From Rhodobacteraceae bacterium M385 (lineage in GTDB: Bacteria > Pseudomonadota > Alphaproteobacteria > Rhodobacterales > Rhodobacteraceae), in the NCBI GenBank assembly GCA_025141835.1, contig CP081102.1:1612001-1676000 (forward strand): a stretch of DNA of 64,000 bases. The letters run 5' to 3'. Positions 51,923 to 61,558 of this stretch are shown one piece after another (position 1 is the first letter of the stretch; the number at the start of each line of letters is the position of its first letter). A program made the position numbers and the translations under genes. The notes beneath the pieces were generated by a model. That model was given only the letters and a program-made list of their open reading frames with translations, ran no database searches and was not told the origin of the DNA.

Positions 51923-53437
51923 TTACTCGGCCAGTTTCGCCGCGACGATCTGATTGACCGCTTTAGGGTTCGCCTTGCCGCCGGTGGCTTTCATCACCTG
52001 ACCCACGAACCAGCCCGCGAGCTTCGGGTTTTCTTTGGCCTTGGCGACCTGTTCGGGGTTGGCGGCGATGATCTCATCCACCGCCGTTTCGATCGCGCCG
52101 GTGTCCGTGACCTGCTTGAGACCTTCGGTTTCCACAATCTCAGACGGCGAGCGGCCAGAGGTATAGCTGATCTCGAACACGTCCTTGGCGATTTTGCCCG
52201 AGATCGTGTCGGCTTCGATCAATTCGATCAGCTCGGCCAATTGGGCGGGCGTCACGGGGCTGTCTTCGATCTGGCGCTCGTCTTTCTTCAGGCGACCGAA
52301 CAGCTCGTTGATGACCCAATTGGCGGCGAGTTTGCCGTTCTTGGTGCCTGCGGTCACGGCCTCAAAATACTGAGCAGCTTCCACGTCGGCCGTCAAAACC
52401 GAGGCATCGTAATCCGATAGGCCGAAATCGCCGATGAACCGCGCCTTTTTGGCGTCGGGCAGTTCGGGCAGGGAGGCGGCGATGCCGTCCACGTAAGCTT
52501 GATCGAAGGTCAGGGGCAGCAGGTCAGGGTCGGGGAAGTAGCGGTAATCATGCGCCTCTTCCTTGGACCGCATGGAGCGCGTTTCACCCTTGTCGGGGTC
52601 ATACAGACGGGTTTCCTGATCCACCGTGCCGCCGCCCTCGATGATGGCGATTTGGCGCTTTGCCTCAACCTCGATGGCTTGCTGGATGAAGCGCATGGAG
52701 TTCATGTTCTTGATCTCACACCGTGTGCCGAGGTGGGAGAAATCCTGTGTGGCCTGATATTTTTCGTACTGGCCCGGCGCACAGACCGAGACGTTCACGT
52801 CGGCGCGCAGGTTGCCGTTTTGCATGTTGCCGTCGCATGTGCCCAGATACAGCATGATCTGGCGCAGCTTCACCACGTAAGCGGCGGCTTCTTCTGGCGA
52901 GCGGATGTCGGGCTTGGAGACGATCTCCATCAGGGCAACACCGGTGCGGTTGAGGTCCACGAACGAAAGGGCAGGGTCCATATCGTGGATGGATTTACCG
53001 GCGTCCTGTTCCAGATGGATACGTTCGATGCGCACAAGGCGGGCTTTGCCGTCGCCCAGTTCCACCAGCACTTCGCCTTCGCCCACGATGGGGTGGTAAA
53101 GCTGGCTGATCTGATAGCCTTGGGGCAGGTCTGGGTAGAAGTAGTTCTTCCGGTCAAAGGCGGATTCAAGGTTGATCTCGGCCTTCAGGCCCAATCCCGT
53201 ACGCACGGCCTGTTCAACGCAAGCCTCGTTAATCACGGGCAACATGCCGGGCATGCCCGCGTCCACGAAGGCGACGTTGGAATTGGGCTCGGCCCCGAAC
53301 TTGGTGGAAGCGCCGGAGAACAACTTGGCGTTGGTGGAGACTTGGGCGTGGACCTCCATCCCGATCACAAGCTCCCAATCTTGCTTGGCGCCTGCAATCA
53401 CACGAGGTTTCGGGGTGTCATAGGTGAGGTCGAGCAT
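51923..53437 (-). CDS. gatB: Aspartyl/glutamyl-tRNA amidotransferase subunit B
   Basis: GatB is the kinase and tRNA-binding subunit of GatCAB, which amidates misacylated Glu-tRNA-Gln and Asp-tRNA-Asn. The 504-residue protein has WELVIGMEVHAQVSTNAKLFSG near residue 22, FDRKNYFYPDLPQGYQISQ near 95, the GNLRADVNVSV and RCEIKNMNSMRFIQQA stretches, and the C-terminal YqeY-like domain ending AVNQIVAAKLAE. The ATG at 53437 starts MLDLTYDTPKPRVI; the longer frame from 53722 is not supported. gatC and gatA are not in the window. Confidence 0.96.
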   Translation of the reverse strand: MLDLTYDTPKPRVIAGAKQDWELVIGMEVHAQVSTNAKLFSGASTKFGAEPNSNVAFVDAGMPGMLPVINEACVEQAVRTGLGLKAEINLESAFDRKNYFYPDLPQGYQISQLYHPIVGEGEVLVELGDGKARLVRIERIHLEQDAGKSIHDMDPALSFVDLNRTGVALMEIVSKPDIRSPEEAAAYVVKLRQIMLYLGTCDGNMQNGNLRADVNVSVCAPGQYEKYQATQDFSHLGTRCEIKNMNSMRFIQQAIEVEAKRQIAIIEGGGTVDQETRLYDPDKGETRSMRSKEEAHDYRYFPDPDLLPLTFDQAYVDGIAASLPELPDAKKARFIGDFGLSDYDASVLTADVEAAQYFEAVTAGTKNGKLAANWVINELFGRLKKDERQIEDSPVTPAQLAELIELIEADTISGKIAKDVFEISYTSGRSPSEIVETEGLKQVTDTGAIETAVDEIIAANPEQVAKAKENPKLAGWFVGQVMKATGGKANPKAVNQIVAAKLAE

Positions 53438-53564
53438 GGGTCTCTCCGGCAATGTGTTGCGAGGTGGTTTAGGGCAGGGGCGGGGGCCGGGCAAGAGTGG
53501 GATGGAACACGATTGGCCTTCGCTACGTTGCACCCTTGTAACCAATGCAAAGGAGACATGAGTT

Positions 53565-54125
53565 ATGCCCAAGATGAGCAACGCAAAGATCCTGATTATG
53601 TCCACGCACGGTTTTGAACAATCGGAGCTGGAAGTACCGCTAAGCAAGCTGCGCAACGCAGGGGCCGAGGTCCATGTGGCGGCCCCCGAAGCCGGAGAGA
53701 TCACCGGTTGGGATGGCGGCAACTGGGGCGATAAGGTCGCCGTGGATCTGACGCTCGATCAGGTGAACCCCGCTGATTACAACGCGTTGGTGCTGCCCGG
53801 CGGCCAGATTAACCCCGATATCTTGCGCACCAAGCCCGATGCGGTGGCGCTGGTGAAAGAGTTCGTGGAGACAGGCAAAATCGTCGCTGCGATCTGCCAC
53901 GGCCCATGGATGCTAGTGGAAGCCGGTGTGGTCGCGGGCCGCGAGATGACCTCGTACCCGTCGATCAAGACCGACCTGATTAATGCAGGCGCAAATTGGG
54001 AAGACAGCGAGGTGGCGATTTCCAACGGGATCATCACCAGCCGGAACCCCGATGATCTGGAAGCCTTCGTAGCGAAGATCATTGAAGAGGTCGAAGAAGG
54101 CCGCCACGAACGCGCGGCTGCCTGA
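53565..54125 (+). CDS. DJ-1/PfpI family protein
   Basis: A 186-residue protein of the type 1 glutamine-amidotransferase-like fold. The nucleophile elbow is AAICHGPWMLVEAG near residue 108, and DYNALVLPGGQINPDIL near residue 68 holds the conserved acidic and glycine residues. Members include YhbO/PfpI proteins, reported as proteases or as glycation-repair (deglycase) enzymes; that activity is disputed. It is followed by a strong terminator. Confidence 0.92.
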   Translation: MPKMSNAKILIMSTHGFEQSELEVPLSKLRNAGAEVHVAAPEAGEITGWDGGNWGDKVAVDLTLDQVNPADYNALVLPGGQINPDILRTKPDAVALVKEFVETGKIVAAICHGPWMLVEAGVVAGREMTSYPSIKTDLINAGANWEDSEVAISNGIITSRNPDDLEAFVAKIIEEVEEGRHERAAA

Positions 54126-54159
54126 TTCTCTTTGGTCCAATAGGGCCGAAATGACGGTT

Positions 54160-54197
54160 AAAGGGGCCGGGGTGTTTTACGCACCTTGGCCCTTTTT
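54160..54197 (+). terminator. Terminator after the DJ-1/PfpI gene
   Basis: GGGCCGGGGTG pairs with CGCACCTTGGCCC (two G-T wobbles) around a short loop with a T-run after it, 35 bases past the stop. Confidence 0.88.
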
Positions 54198-54333
54198 CAT
54201 GGGGAATCCCGGGTTTTTGGGCGGAAACCAGCCGTTTTACGCAGGGTTTCTTGGGGGGCGGCTTGATTTGAATGATATCCCCGCGCACCTCCGATCGATC
54301 AAAAATGTCTGCCTTATATAGAGTGAAGAATTG

Positions 54334-54957
54334 ATGAGTGTGTTTTCCCGCGTGGCCCGGTTCGGGGTATGTATGACTGCGGTACTGAGTTTGACCGCGT
54401 GCAATGCTCTGTCCGACATCTCGTTCCCCGGCTTCGAGCGCGAAGCGGAAGTTGTGGAATCCCCTGTGATGCGGTGGGATCACCGCCCCGATGGGGCCTC
54501 GTGGACCTCTACAGCGTTCACCGCTTTGGACACCCACGCCAGCGTGCTGCCAACGCTGGTGCCTGCCGATATCGCGCAGTGGTGCCCTGCCTATCCCGAA
54601 GCACCGCTGGAAAACCGAGAGGCGTTCTGGACCGGCTTGATGTCGGCCTTGGCCCGCCATGAAAGCACATGGAACCAGCAAGCGGTCGGCGGCGGTGGGC
54701 GTTGGTTTGGCCTTGTACAGATCAGCCCGGCCACGGCGCGACACTACGGGTGCCAAGCGACAAGCGGCCAAGCCCTGCTGGACGGGGATGCCAATATCTC
54801 TTGCGCCATGCGGATTTGGGCCACAACCGTGCCGCGTGACGGCGTTGTAGCCGCCTCCCGCGGTGGCGTGGCCGCGGATTGGGGGCCGTTCGTGCAAGCG
54901 CCCAAGCGTGAAGAAATGCGCCAGTGGATTTCCTCGCAGCCCTATTGCGCGATTTAA
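54334..54957 (+). CDS. Lytic transglycosylase-like lipoprotein (SLT domain)
   Basis: A 207-residue protein with a lipoprotein signal (FGVCMTAVLSLTACNA, lipobox LTAC). Its C-terminal half is an SLT-type domain: FWTGLMSALARHESTWNQQAVGGG with the catalytic-type glutamate in HES, WFGLVQISPATARHYGC, and AADWGPF near the end. Such enzymes cleave the peptidoglycan glycan strand in the periplasm. The next gene is a longer paralogue, so the pair is a tandem duplication. Confidence 0.85.
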   Translation: MSVFSRVARFGVCMTAVLSLTACNALSDISFPGFEREAEVVESPVMRWDHRPDGASWTSTAFTALDTHASVLPTLVPADIAQWCPAYPEAPLENREAFWTGLMSALARHESTWNQQAVGGGGRWFGLVQISPATARHYGCQATSGQALLDGDANISCAMRIWATTVPRDGVVAASRGGVAADWGPFVQAPKREEMRQWISSQPYCAI

Positions 54958-54992
54958 CCACGTCTTAACCGCGAGCTGTTTAACCGGGGCGC

Positions 54993-56030
54993 ATGGTATC
55001 CATGCGCCCTCTTGCCTTGCTGCTTAATCTTCGGGCATGTTTATGTCCTGTGCCAAACCTGGGGGGATGGCTGCCAATGGGCGTTCTGCGTCTGATGTAT
55101 ATTGCCAGTGGCTTTGCCGCTGTGACGGCCAGTGCGCCGGGGCTTGCCTTTGGGCAAGTTGAAGCGGTCGTGGGGGCGGTAGCCCAAGGGGCGGCGGTCG
55201 AAGTGACCTCTGCCGTGGCGGGGCCCGATGGCTCGATCGAGGCGGTGCCTTCAGGGGCGGCGCCCTTGCTGCATGTGCCGAGAGATGGCGACGGGGCGCC
55301 AGAGGTGGCGATTCTGCCAGACGTCGAAGATGACGCGCCCGAAATCAGTGATCTGGCCCCAGACAGCAGCCTGCGCCCTGTTGTGCGCGATTCCTGGGCT
55401 GTACCCGCCGCACGGTGGGACGATCACCCCCGCGGGCCCCGTTGGACGGCGGCTGTCTTGTCGGCCTTGCGCGGGCCCGGTGCGCCGCTGCTGGAGACAG
55501 AGCCTGACGATATCAACACATGGTGCCCCGGCTATTTGAACGCGACGCCAGAGCAACGCGCGGCGTTCTGGACGGGTCTGATTTCGGCCTTGGCGTGGCA
55601 CGAAAGCACCCATAACCCCAGCGCTGTGGGCGGTGGCGGGCAATGGTTTGGGCTGGTGCAAATCTCTCCGGGGACGGCGCGGTGGCGCGATTGCGATGTC
55701 GGGTCAGGCGAGGCGTTGTTGAACGGGGCAGCCAACCTGCGCTGCGGCGTGCGCATCATGGGCGTGACCGTGCCGCGTGATAACGTAGTGTCCGAAGGGA
55801 TGCGCGGCGTGGCCGCCGATTGGGGGCCATTCCATTCCGCGCGCAAACGTGAGGATATGCGCAATTGGGTGCGAGAGCAGGAATATTGTCAGGCCAGCGT
55901 TCCCCAAATCCGTCCGGTGATGCGGCCAGAGGGCGCGAGCCTGCCGATGTTGGATGACGCGCCGGTGCTGTCACCGCATCCGGCCTCGGCGCAACGTGCC
56001 CGGCCGGTGCCTCGGCCCGTAAACCTCTAG
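54993..56030 (+). CDS. Second lytic transglycosylase-like protein, tandem paralogue
   Basis: A 345-residue exported protein. A signal segment (MYIASGFAAVTASAPGLAFGQ, around residue 35) is followed by an acidic, alanine-rich stretch of about 80 residues, then the same domain as the upstream gene: WDDHPRGPRWTAAVLSAL, FWTGLISALAWHESTHNPSA with the glutamate, WFGLVQISPGTARW and GVAADWGPFHSARKRE. The start may be nearer MGVLRLMYIAS at 55077, which would leave a normal signal peptide. The C-terminal tail is proline-rich. The gap to the upstream gene is 35 bases. Confidence 0.83.
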   Translation: MVSMRPLALLLNLRACLCPVPNLGGWLPMGVLRLMYIASGFAAVTASAPGLAFGQVEAVVGAVAQGAAVEVTSAVAGPDGSIEAVPSGAAPLLHVPRDGDGAPEVAILPDVEDDAPEISDLAPDSSLRPVVRDSWAVPAARWDDHPRGPRWTAAVLSALRGPGAPLLETEPDDINTWCPGYLNATPEQRAAFWTGLISALAWHESTHNPSAVGGGGQWFGLVQISPGTARWRDCDVGSGEALLNGAANLRCGVRIMGVTVPRDNVVSEGMRGVAADWGPFHSARKREDMRNWVREQEYCQASVPQIRPVMRPEGASLPMLDDAPVLSPHPASAQRARPVPRPVNL

Positions 56031-56040
56031 ACGCAAACGA

Positions 56041-56063
56041 AAAAGCCCCCGGGGAAGGGGGCT
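56041..56063 (-). terminator. Terminator between SLT paralogue and convergent membrane-protein gene
   Basis: AGCCCCC (56044-56050) pairs with GGGGGCT (56057-56063) with an A-run on the left side, so on the minus strand it ends in U residues. Confidence 0.85.
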
Positions 56064-56085
56064 ACATTCAACAAGTTCGGATCGG

Positions 56086-56499
56086 TTAAGACCTTTCGCG
56101 AACCGGAATGCCCCGGTTCGTGGCTTCGCGGATCATGTCGTAGGGATCGGGCAAACATTGCAGGGGCAAGACAACCTCGGTCCCGTCGTCCAGAATCAGG
56201 CCCATGCGGCGGTCGGCTCCACGATTGATCACCTTCAGGTAGGAAATCTGCGAGGTGGGAATGACAAGATCCTCGCTCCCGCCAAGGATGCTCCACGATG
56301 ATCGGGTCATCTTTATCCCGTAGGTGGGCACGCGGGTGACCTGGAACAGGCAAACCAGCAGCGCCGGCACCATCAGGAGGAGCACGAAGCCGGGGGCGAT
56401 CTGCCACAAGAACACGGTAAGAGCACAAAGGCCGGTAAAGCTAATGATGCTTAGGCTGGCACTTCCGGGGCGGGATGCATATTCAAAAGTATCTGTCAT
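56086..56499 (-). CDS. Small membrane protein of unknown function
   Basis: A 137-residue protein with two adjacent membrane segments (ASLSIISFTGLCALTVFLW and GFVLLLMVPALLVCLF) and a C-terminal cytoplasmic domain of beta character (YGIKMTRSSWSILGG, then RRMGLILDDGTEVVLP), similar in layout to PH-like membrane proteins. The ATG at 56499 gives MTDTFEYASRPGSAS and is preferred to a longer frame from 56595. No close family recognised. Confidence 0.72.
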   Translation of the reverse strand: MTDTFEYASRPGSASLSIISFTGLCALTVFLWQIAPGFVLLLMVPALLVCLFQVTRVPTYGIKMTRSSWSILGGSEDLVIPTSQISYLKVINRGADRRMGLILDDGTEVVLPLQCLPDPYDMIREATNRGIPVRERS

Positions 56500-56660
56500 G
56501 GCGATGATATAGAAGGCCAATTGTGCCCAGATTAGGGAACGGTTGGGGCCGCCAAGTGGTGCTTTTCGGGCGTGCCGTAGGGGCACAACGCGCAAACTGC
56601 CTCATTCGGGGCGCAGATTGCACGATGGGCAAGCCGAAAGCGGGCTGCTAGACAAGCCCC

Positions 56661-57407
56661 ATGACCACCGCTCCAATAGATGCACGCGCCAAAGGGCGCA
56701 TCCCCGCCCTTGATATCGCGCGGACCCTCGCATTGATCGCGATGGTGGTGTTTCACTTCACCTTTGATCTGGAGATGTTCGGCCACGTCCCCTTCGGCAC
56801 CGCAACCACGGGCTTTTGGCGGGCTTTGGCTGTGGGCACGGCGGGCTCGTTCCTGTTTCTGGCGGGGGTGGGCCTGTGGTTGGCGCACGCAAACGGCATC
56901 CGTTGGGCCGCGTTCCTGCGGCGCTTCGCCATGATCGCGGGGGCGGCGGCATTGGTGAGCATTGGCACCTATCTGGCCTTCCCCCATGCCTTCGTCTTCT
57001 TCGGCATCCTGCATTCCATCGCCCTGTGCAGCCTTCTGGGCCTTGCCGCCTTGCGCTTGCCGGTTGTGGTGATCGCGGCGCTGGCCGTGGCCGTCTTATA
57101 CGCGCCAAACTTCCTGAGCGGGCCGATGTTCGACGCGCCCTATTGGTGGTGGAGCGGGTTGCAGACGATCCCCCTGCGCACGGTAGATTACGAGCCGATC
57201 TTCCCGTGGTTCGCACCGTTTCTGGCCGGAGTAGCGGCGTCCAAATTGGCCAGCCACTTCGGCATATGGGCGCGCCTTACGACGTCAACCCCGACACGCG
57301 CCACGCGTTTGGCGGGCTTGCCGGGGCGGCATTCCTTACTGATTTACCTGATCCACCAGCCGATCCTGATCGGCATTGTCTGGGGCGCGACGCAGCTTTT
57401 GCGGTAG
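56661..57407 (+). CDS. DUF1624 (heparan-alpha-glucosaminide N-acetyltransferase-like) membrane protein
   Basis: A 248-residue integral membrane protein with about seven segments. It begins with RIPALDIARTLALIAMVVFHFTFDLEMFG, the acyltransferase-like first helix with a conserved histidine, then GTAGSFLFLAGVGLWLAHANG and, at the end, RHSLLIYLIHQPILIGIVWG. The family is often annotated as heparan-alpha-glucosaminide acetyltransferase by homology; the bacterial substrate is unknown. It is convergent with pepN, six bases apart. Confidence 0.85.
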   Translation: MTTAPIDARAKGRIPALDIARTLALIAMVVFHFTFDLEMFGHVPFGTATTGFWRALAVGTAGSFLFLAGVGLWLAHANGIRWAAFLRRFAMIAGAAALVSIGTYLAFPHAFVFFGILHSIALCSLLGLAALRLPVVVIAALAVAVLYAPNFLSGPMFDAPYWWWSGLQTIPLRTVDYEPIFPWFAPFLAGVAASKLASHFGIWARLTTSTPTRATRLAGLPGRHSLLIYLIHQPILIGIVWGATQLLR

Positions 57408-57412
57408 GGCGC

Positions 57413-59986
57413 TCAGGCTGCCTGCATTCGCGATACCATCTCGGCCAAGTCGCGGCTGAGCCCCGGTGCGGCGGCCATGCGTGACAGAGCATTCAACATC
57501 AGCGCTTGGCGGTCCGCATCGTAGCGGCGCCATGTGTCAAAGGCCGAGGACATGCGGGCGGCGGTTTGCGGGTTCGCGCCGTCCATCTTGATCAGCCAAT
57601 CCGCCACAAAATCGTAGCCACGCCCCGAGGGGTCGTGGAAGGCGGCAGGGTTTGCGACCAACCCGCCGATCAACGCACGGAAGCGGTTGGGGTTTTTCCA
57701 GTCAAACAGCGGGTGCTGGCTGAGCGCTTCGGCGATATCCAAAGCCTCGGCGCTTGGGGCGCTGGCAACCGAGATCATGAACCATTTGTCCATTACCAAC
57801 CGTTCGTGCTGCCACTGTGCCTCGAACGCGGCGGCGGCGTCGCGGTCGCCGCAGCGGATCAGGATGGCCAGCGCGGCAAGTTGATCGGTCATATTGGTGG
57901 CGGAGGCGAAGGCATCTTGTGCGCGGGCCAGATCAGAGGGGCTGCTCAGAAGCGATAGGGCGGTGTTGCGCAACGCCCGTTTGCCCGCGCTGGCCGCGTC
58001 GGGGGAGAAGGGGGCATTGGCGTCCACCGCGTCAATGAACCCTTCCAGCGTAGGCCTTAGCCATGCGCCCACGTCACGCATTCTTGCGTCGCGGACCTGC
58101 GCGATCCGCGTGGGATCGGGGACAACGCCCGCGTCCACGGTGGCTTGGGTCAGGTCGTCTTCCGACGGGAAGCTGAGCACGAGGGCGATGAATGCGGGGT
58201 CCAATGTGGTGTCGTTGCAGAAGTCTTGCAGCGCGTTCCAGACCATAGCCCGCGCTTCTTTCTGGCCCGCTTCGCCGTGGCAAATCTCAGCGACAAGTAC
58301 CTCTTTCAACAGGCTCCGGGCGGCTTCCCACCGGTTGAAGGGATCGGTGTCATGGGCCAGCAAAAGGGCGCGGTCGGCGGCGGTCATCTCCATATCAAGC
58401 ACCACGGGCGCCGAGAAGCCGCGCAGGATCGAGGGCACGACATGATCCGGCGCGGTGCCGCCCGCCAGTGCGGCCAGATCAAAGGTCAGATCAAGGGACG
58501 GCCCATCAAGGTCGATCAGGGTGGAGGCGAGAACCTCGGTTCCGTCGCCCGCCAACAGGCCAAGGGAGACAGGAATTTTCGCAGGCTCTTTCATCGGCTG
58601 GCCCGGTGTCGGCGGCACTTGTTGCGAAAGGCTTAGGTGCAGGTTGTCGCCGTCGCGCCGCCAAGAGGCGCTGACCTTGGGCGTGCCAGCTTGCGAATAC
58701 CAGCGCTTGAACTGGCTCAGGTCCACGGCGGCGATTTCTTCAAAACAGGCGAGCCAATCCTCGATCGTGCAGGCCTGCCCATCGTGGCGGTTGAAATACA
58801 GCTCGCACCCCGCACGGTACAGATCCGCCCCCAGATAGGTGCGCAACATGCCGATCACCTCGGCACCTTTCTCGTAGATGGTAGCGGTGTAGAAGTTGCT
58901 GATTTCAATGAATTGTTCGGGGCGCACGTTATGGGCCAGCGGCCCGGCATCTTCGCGGAACTGGCGCGCGCGCAGCTTGATAACATCTTCGATCCGCTTG
59001 ACGGGGGCCGAGCGGACATCGCTGGTAAACTGCTGATCGCGGTAAACCGTGAGGCCTTCCTTCAGGCACAGCTGGAACCAATCGCGGCAGGTGATGCGGT
59101 TACCGGTCCAATTGTGGAAGTATTCATGGGCGACAACGGATTCGATCCATAGATAATCCTTGTCCGTCGCGGTTTCGGGGGAAGCAAGAATGTAGCTGGA
59201 GTTGAAGATGTTCAGCCCCTTGTTCTCCATCGCGCCCATGTTGAAATCGTCCACCGCGACGATGTTGAAAACGCTCAGGTCATATTCGCGGCCATATTCC
59301 GTCTCGTCCCACCGCATGGAGCGCTTCAGGGCGTCCATCGCATAGGCGCATTTGTCCACGTCACCGGGCCGCACCCAAATGTTGAGGTCCACAGGCGCAC
59401 CCGAGGCGGTGGTGAAATGGTCTGAATGGGCCACCAGATCGCCCGCCACCAGCGCAAACAGATAGGCAGGTTTGGGCCAAGGATCGGTCCATTGGCCGGG
59501 GGCGGTTTCATTGCCGTTGGACAGCAACACCGGTAGGTCACTGTCGATCTGCACCGTGAAGGGGGCCATCACATCGGGGCGGTCGGGGTAATAGGTGATC
59601 TTGCGAAAACCCTCGGCCTCACATTGGGTGCAATACATGCCGTTCGACATATAGAGCCCCTCGAGCGCGGTGTTGGCTTGGGGGTTAATCTCGACCTCGG
59701 CCTCCCACACGAAGGGCGCGTCGGGGACAGGGCAGGACAGGCCCGCGTCGGTAACGACGGGGGTAACGGGCATGCCGTCAATCGCTGCGCTGATGAGGGT
59801 GAGCTGTTCGCCGTGCAGGAAAAAACGCGGGTCGGTGGCGTCTTGATCCGGGTTCGGGCGAAAGGCGATCTTGGATTTCACGCGCGTCGCGGTGGGGTGG
59901 AGGGTGAAGGACAGCGCGACGCTGTCGATCAGGTAGCCAAAGGGGGTGTAGTCGGCAAGGCGAACGGGCTGCGGGGCGTGGGTCAT
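57413..59986 (-). CDS. pepN: Aminopeptidase N (M1)
   Basis: Broad-specificity zinc aminopeptidase of 857 residues. The exopeptidase motif is FNMGAMENKGLNIF near residue 257, and the zinc site VVAHEYFHNWTGNRITC is followed by the third ligand in LCLKEGLTVYRDQQF near residue 300. The C-terminal domains, including the helical repeat region to EMVSRMQAA, are complete. Length is normal for the E. coli-type PepN. Confidence 0.97.
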   Translation of the reverse strand: MTHAPQPVRLADYTPFGYLIDSVALSFTLHPTATRVKSKIAFRPNPDQDATDPRFFLHGEQLTLISAAIDGMPVTPVVTDAGLSCPVPDAPFVWEAEVEINPQANTALEGLYMSNGMYCTQCEAEGFRKITYYPDRPDVMAPFTVQIDSDLPVLLSNGNETAPGQWTDPWPKPAYLFALVAGDLVAHSDHFTTASGAPVDLNIWVRPGDVDKCAYAMDALKRSMRWDETEYGREYDLSVFNIVAVDDFNMGAMENKGLNIFNSSYILASPETATDKDYLWIESVVAHEYFHNWTGNRITCRDWFQLCLKEGLTVYRDQQFTSDVRSAPVKRIEDVIKLRARQFREDAGPLAHNVRPEQFIEISNFYTATIYEKGAEVIGMLRTYLGADLYRAGCELYFNRHDGQACTIEDWLACFEEIAAVDLSQFKRWYSQAGTPKVSASWRRDGDNLHLSLSQQVPPTPGQPMKEPAKIPVSLGLLAGDGTEVLASTLIDLDGPSLDLTFDLAALAGGTAPDHVVPSILRGFSAPVVLDMEMTAADRALLLAHDTDPFNRWEAARSLLKEVLVAEICHGEAGQKEARAMVWNALQDFCNDTTLDPAFIALVLSFPSEDDLTQATVDAGVVPDPTRIAQVRDARMRDVGAWLRPTLEGFIDAVDANAPFSPDAASAGKRALRNTALSLLSSPSDLARAQDAFASATNMTDQLAALAILIRCGDRDAAAAFEAQWQHERLVMDKWFMISVASAPSAEALDIAEALSQHPLFDWKNPNRFRALIGGLVANPAAFHDPSGRGYDFVADWLIKMDGANPQTAARMSSAFDTWRRYDADRQALMLNALSRMAAAPGLSRDLAEMVSRMQAA

Positions 59987-60086
59987 CTGGGTCCTCCGGG
60001 ACGTGTTGGGCGGAAGGTAGGACGCGGGGGCGGGGGCTGCAATGGGCTGACTTGTCTAGCCCCGGAAATCTGCTACCTCTGGCCTA

Positions 60087-61505
60087 ATGAAGGCAGTTCT
60101 CGTTTTGTTTCAACGCGCTTTGCGTGTCCACGATAACCCTGCGCTTGCCCTAGCGGCAACGCGGGGGGGGCCTGTCGTGCCGGTTTTCATCGCCGATCCA
60201 GAGGCATGGGCGCAGCCCGACGCCTCGGCCCGGCAATGGCGGTTCGTGGCGGAAAGCCTTGGGGAACTGCGGGCCGAGTTGGGGGCGCTTGGCGCGCCCT
60301 TGGTGGTGCGTTGCGGCGATATGTTGTCGGTGCTGGAGGCGCTTTGCATGGAGCATTCGGTGGCCGAGATCATCAGCATCGACGCCCCCGCGACGCAGTG
60401 GGAAGCCGCCCGCAACGCCCGCGTCGCGGCATGGGCAGAGGCGGCCAATGTGGCGTGGACCGTTGTGCCTGAGGGGCAAGCGATTGCCGCGCCTGAAGGC
60501 TTGCTTGGCACCGACGCCGCTACGGGCGCGATCCCCGAGGCGCGCGACTTGGCGCTGGCGTTTGACCCTTGCCCCGGACGGCAGCGGGGCGGGCGATCCT
60601 CTGCCACGGTACTGTTGCGGGCCTTTGGCGGAGAGGCCTCGTCGCGCTTGTCGCCGCATTTGGCTTGGGGCGTTGTCTCGGCCCCGGAGGTTGCAGAAAG
60701 CATCGTAGCCCGCCGCGCCGTGGTGCCCGCCGACGATGCGCTTGCCCGCAGTCAGTTTCGCAAGCTGCAAGCCAATCTGGCGCTGCGTGAACAGGACCAC
60801 GCGACCCTGCGCAACAAGCCGATGATGGAAAGCCGTTGCCTGCATTCCGCCTATGAGGACCTGTGGCAACCGCCGCCCCCCAAGGACCGGTTTCGCGCAT
60901 GGGAAGCGGGTCAAACCGGCATTCCATTCGTCGATGCCGCCATGCGCGGATTGATCGCAACGGGGTGGCTGCCGCACCCGTTGCGCATCATGTTGGTGTC
61001 TGTCGCGGCGTATCATCTGTGGCTGGACTGGCGGGTAACGGGGCCGCATTTGGCGCGGCTGTTCACCGACTATGATCCCGGCATCCATTGGCCGCAGATG
61101 CAGGCCCATGCGGGCACCACGGGTGTGGGATCAATTCGCGTAGACAACCCGATGAAGCGGGGCCAATTGCTGGACCCGAGTGGCGCGTTCACCCGCAAAT
61201 GGTGCCCAGAACTGCGCGATGTGCCAGACGCCTATGTGCAAACACCTTGGTTGTGGGAAGGCGCGGGCAAGTTGCTTGGCCGTCGTTACCCGGCGCGGAT
61301 TGTCGATGTGGAAGAGGCCGCCAGTGCCGCCCGCGCCCGCGCCACCGCCCTGCGACGGGGCGAGGGGTTTGAGCGTGAAGCCGCAGAGAACGCGGGCCAA
61401 GCTGTGTTCAGTCTGGGGGAGGGGGACGTGCCACCCACCAAGCCCCCCGCAGCGCCACGTCGCGAGATATCAGAGACCCCGGACCAATTATCGTTCAATC
61501 TGTGA
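60087..61505 (+). CDS. Cryptochrome/photolyase family protein (PHR2-like)
   Basis: A 472-residue flavoprotein with an N-terminal photolyase alpha/beta domain (VLVLFQRALRVHDNPALALA) and a C-terminal FAD-binding domain (WEAGQTGIPFVDAAMRGLIATGWL, LHNRxR-like HPLRIMLVSVAAYHLWLDWR). The stretch IHWPQMQAHAGTTGVGSIRV differs from the usual NWQWVAGTGTDA of CPD photolyases and resembles the PHR2/plant-like group. The catalytic activity is therefore less certain than the fold. It is convergent with lexA. Confidence 0.87.
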   Translation: MKAVLVLFQRALRVHDNPALALAATRGGPVVPVFIADPEAWAQPDASARQWRFVAESLGELRAELGALGAPLVVRCGDMLSVLEALCMEHSVAEIISIDAPATQWEAARNARVAAWAEAANVAWTVVPEGQAIAAPEGLLGTDAATGAIPEARDLALAFDPCPGRQRGGRSSATVLLRAFGGEASSRLSPHLAWGVVSAPEVAESIVARRAVVPADDALARSQFRKLQANLALREQDHATLRNKPMMESRCLHSAYEDLWQPPPPKDRFRAWEAGQTGIPFVDAAMRGLIATGWLPHPLRIMLVSVAAYHLWLDWRVTGPHLARLFTDYDPGIHWPQMQAHAGTTGVGSIRVDNPMKRGQLLDPSGAFTRKWCPELRDVPDAYVQTPWLWEGAGKLLGRRYPARIVDVEEAASAARARATALRRGEGFEREAAENAGQAVFSLGEGDVPPTKPPAAPRREISETPDQLSFNL

Positions 61506-61558
61506 CGGCCATGCCGCAGACGCGGCATCGGCCTTTGGTTTCATGGCGAATAGGGCGC

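Noticed and set aside
60096..60110. GTTC-N7-GTTT near the start of the photolyase gene, resembling a LexA site
   Set aside because: The second half-site has a mismatch and the motif lies inside the coding sequence; it is probably chance.
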